From an uncultured Bacteroidota bacterium (GTDB lineage: Bacteria; Bacteroidota; Bacteroidia; Chitinophagales; Chitinophagaceae): a stretch of DNA of 32,822 nucleotides. A program made the position numbers and the translations under genes. The first letter of the stretch is position 1. Every line of letters begins with the position of its first letter. Of this stretch, positions 32,352 to 32,822 are shown one piece after another. The stretch is taken from contig CAIJLK010000128.1 of NCBI GenBank assembly GCA_903821465.1, positions 1 to 32,822 of the forward strand. The letters run 5' to 3'. Below the pieces are notes generated by a model. That model was not told the DNA's origin and ran no database searches. It saw nothing but the letters and a program-made list of their open reading frames with translations.

Positions 32352-32574
32352 AAATTTGATCTGCTTTTTGGGATGTTAGAAATTTGCTTGCAATTTCAAG
32401 GAGGCCTACCGCTTGTTCTCTTGTTACTGATGGAAAATCATCAAGAAATTCGTCTAAAGAAATGCCTGCTTCCAGATGGTCAAAAAGCGATTCTACTGGT
32501 ACACGTGTGCCAATAAATACAGGTTGCCCGCTTTGTATATCCTTGTCAATATTTACGATATCCTGAATTCGCAT
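32335..32574 (-). CDS. DUF433 protein (putative antitoxin)
   Basis: A 79-aa DUF433 protein (VapB-like antitoxin group with a winged/HTH-type fold). The signature is VNIDKDIQSGQPVFIGTRVPVESLFDHLEAGISLDEFLDDFPSVTREQAVGLLEIA. GQPVFIGTRVPV is the most conserved stretch of the family. Its end overlaps the DUF5615 start by 17 nt, implying coupled translation. It probably binds its own promoter in the short gap of about 40 nt before element D; no consensus -7 box was found there. The first gene of the putative two-gene cassette. Confidence 0.86.
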   Translation of the reverse strand: MRIQDIVNIDKDIQSGQPVFIGTRVPVESLFDHLEAGISLDEFLDDFPSVTREQAVGLLEIASKFLTSQKADQIYEALA

Positions 32575-32614
32575 ATTTTAAAGTTACAATTATTTTGAGA
32601 CTTCCAAAAGTTGC

Positions 32615-32809
32615 GGCTAACGCCCCAGGCATTGAAGCAGTTGGGGAATGTCCTTACTGCTGCTGGAACGGGTGCAGAATGAAGTTACAAAAGATTAGAA
32701 TATATTTTACTGCTGGGATTTATTGTGACAAGCTGAGTGCTGGTGTTGGGATTTGTAATGTGCTGAAGAGCTATTCTTAAGCACCAATTGCTTCAATGCT
32801 CTGTTAGCT
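32615..32809 (-). repeat. attC-like element D, 195 nt, 5' of the DUF433/DUF5615 pair
   Basis: Ends GGCTAAC (32615-32621) and GTTAGCT (32803-32809), inner arms GCATTGAAGCAGTTGG (32629-32644) and CCAATTGCTTCAATGC (32784-32799). It is a direct repeat of element C at exactly 795 nt distance, with the same 195-nt length and the same spacers; differences are scattered in the middle. It is probably the 3' site of a further minus-strand gene lying beyond the right edge. The small open frame across it has no coding support. Confidence 0.7.
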
Positions 32810-32822
32810 GATTTTTTTAAAA

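Noticed and set aside
32595..32780. 61-codon plus-strand frame covering repeat element D
   Set aside because: It translates the repeat itself; the matching frame is not kept intact in element C, so there is no evidence of coding.
29140..32822. Interpretation of elements C and D as insertion-sequence or MITE ends
   Set aside because: No transposase, no clear target-site duplication, and the elements sit in one orientation at gene 3' ends. An attC-like reading explains more, although it stays unproven.
1..32822. tRNA, rRNA, riboswitch or replication origin
   Set aside because: Intergenic regions were read for cloverleaf-like, rRNA-like and known riboswitch-like patterns and none was recognised; all gaps between genes are shorter than 300 bp.

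Overview
The window is chromosomal DNA from a member of the Bacteroidota, most likely the family Chitinophagaceae (an inference from gene content). Supporting signs are low GC, TAnnTTTG-type -7 promoter boxes with no clear Shine-Dalgarno sequences, a RprY-type response regulator, twin-arginine Gfo/Idh and sugar-isomerase-like proteins, a DPP-IV-type S9 peptidase and a tsaE-ald gene pair. No rRNA, tRNA, CRISPR array, transposase or recombinase gene was seen.

Layout. 1-9731 is core-like: the 3' end of leuS, a secreted S9 peptidase, a WG-repeat protein, a small acidic protein, an SDR-like protein divergent from ruvB, an orphan response regulator and recQ. 9745-14179 holds a copper-type P1B ATPase (same strand as recQ) divergent from tsaE-ald-membrane protein. 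14421-17798 is a three-gene minus-strand operon (apbE-like, SUMF1-like, Gfo/Idh), divergent from a Hyi-like TIM-barrel gene. 18809-25921 is a long minus-strand run: EamA transporter, esterase, YdeI-CDGSH fusion, M19 dipeptidase, S33 hydrolase, several small or damaged genes, AlkB-like, AHSA1-like and lpxD.

26205-27538 is a translationally coupled pair: a four-helix membrane protein with histidines placed like b-haem ligands, and an octahaem c-type cytochrome. Together they look like a membrane-to-periplasm electron conduit. 27557-28341 contains two decaying genes (DUF1801-like and VOC), followed by a cyclase/formamidase.

29140-32809 is the most unusual part. Unrelated minus-strand genes (PhzF, SOUL haem-binding, SMP-30, and a DUF433/DUF5615 toxin-antitoxin-like pair) are separated by elements ending in CTAAC / GTTAG. 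Two of these elements are near-identical, 195 nt long, have 16-bp palindromic arms and exactly bracket the DUF433/DUF5615 pair. This looks like an integron-type gene-cassette array with attC-like sites. No integrase is visible; it would be expected beyond the right edge.

A second structural theme is a homopurine repeat that begins directly at the stop codon of three separate genes, always in the sense orientation.
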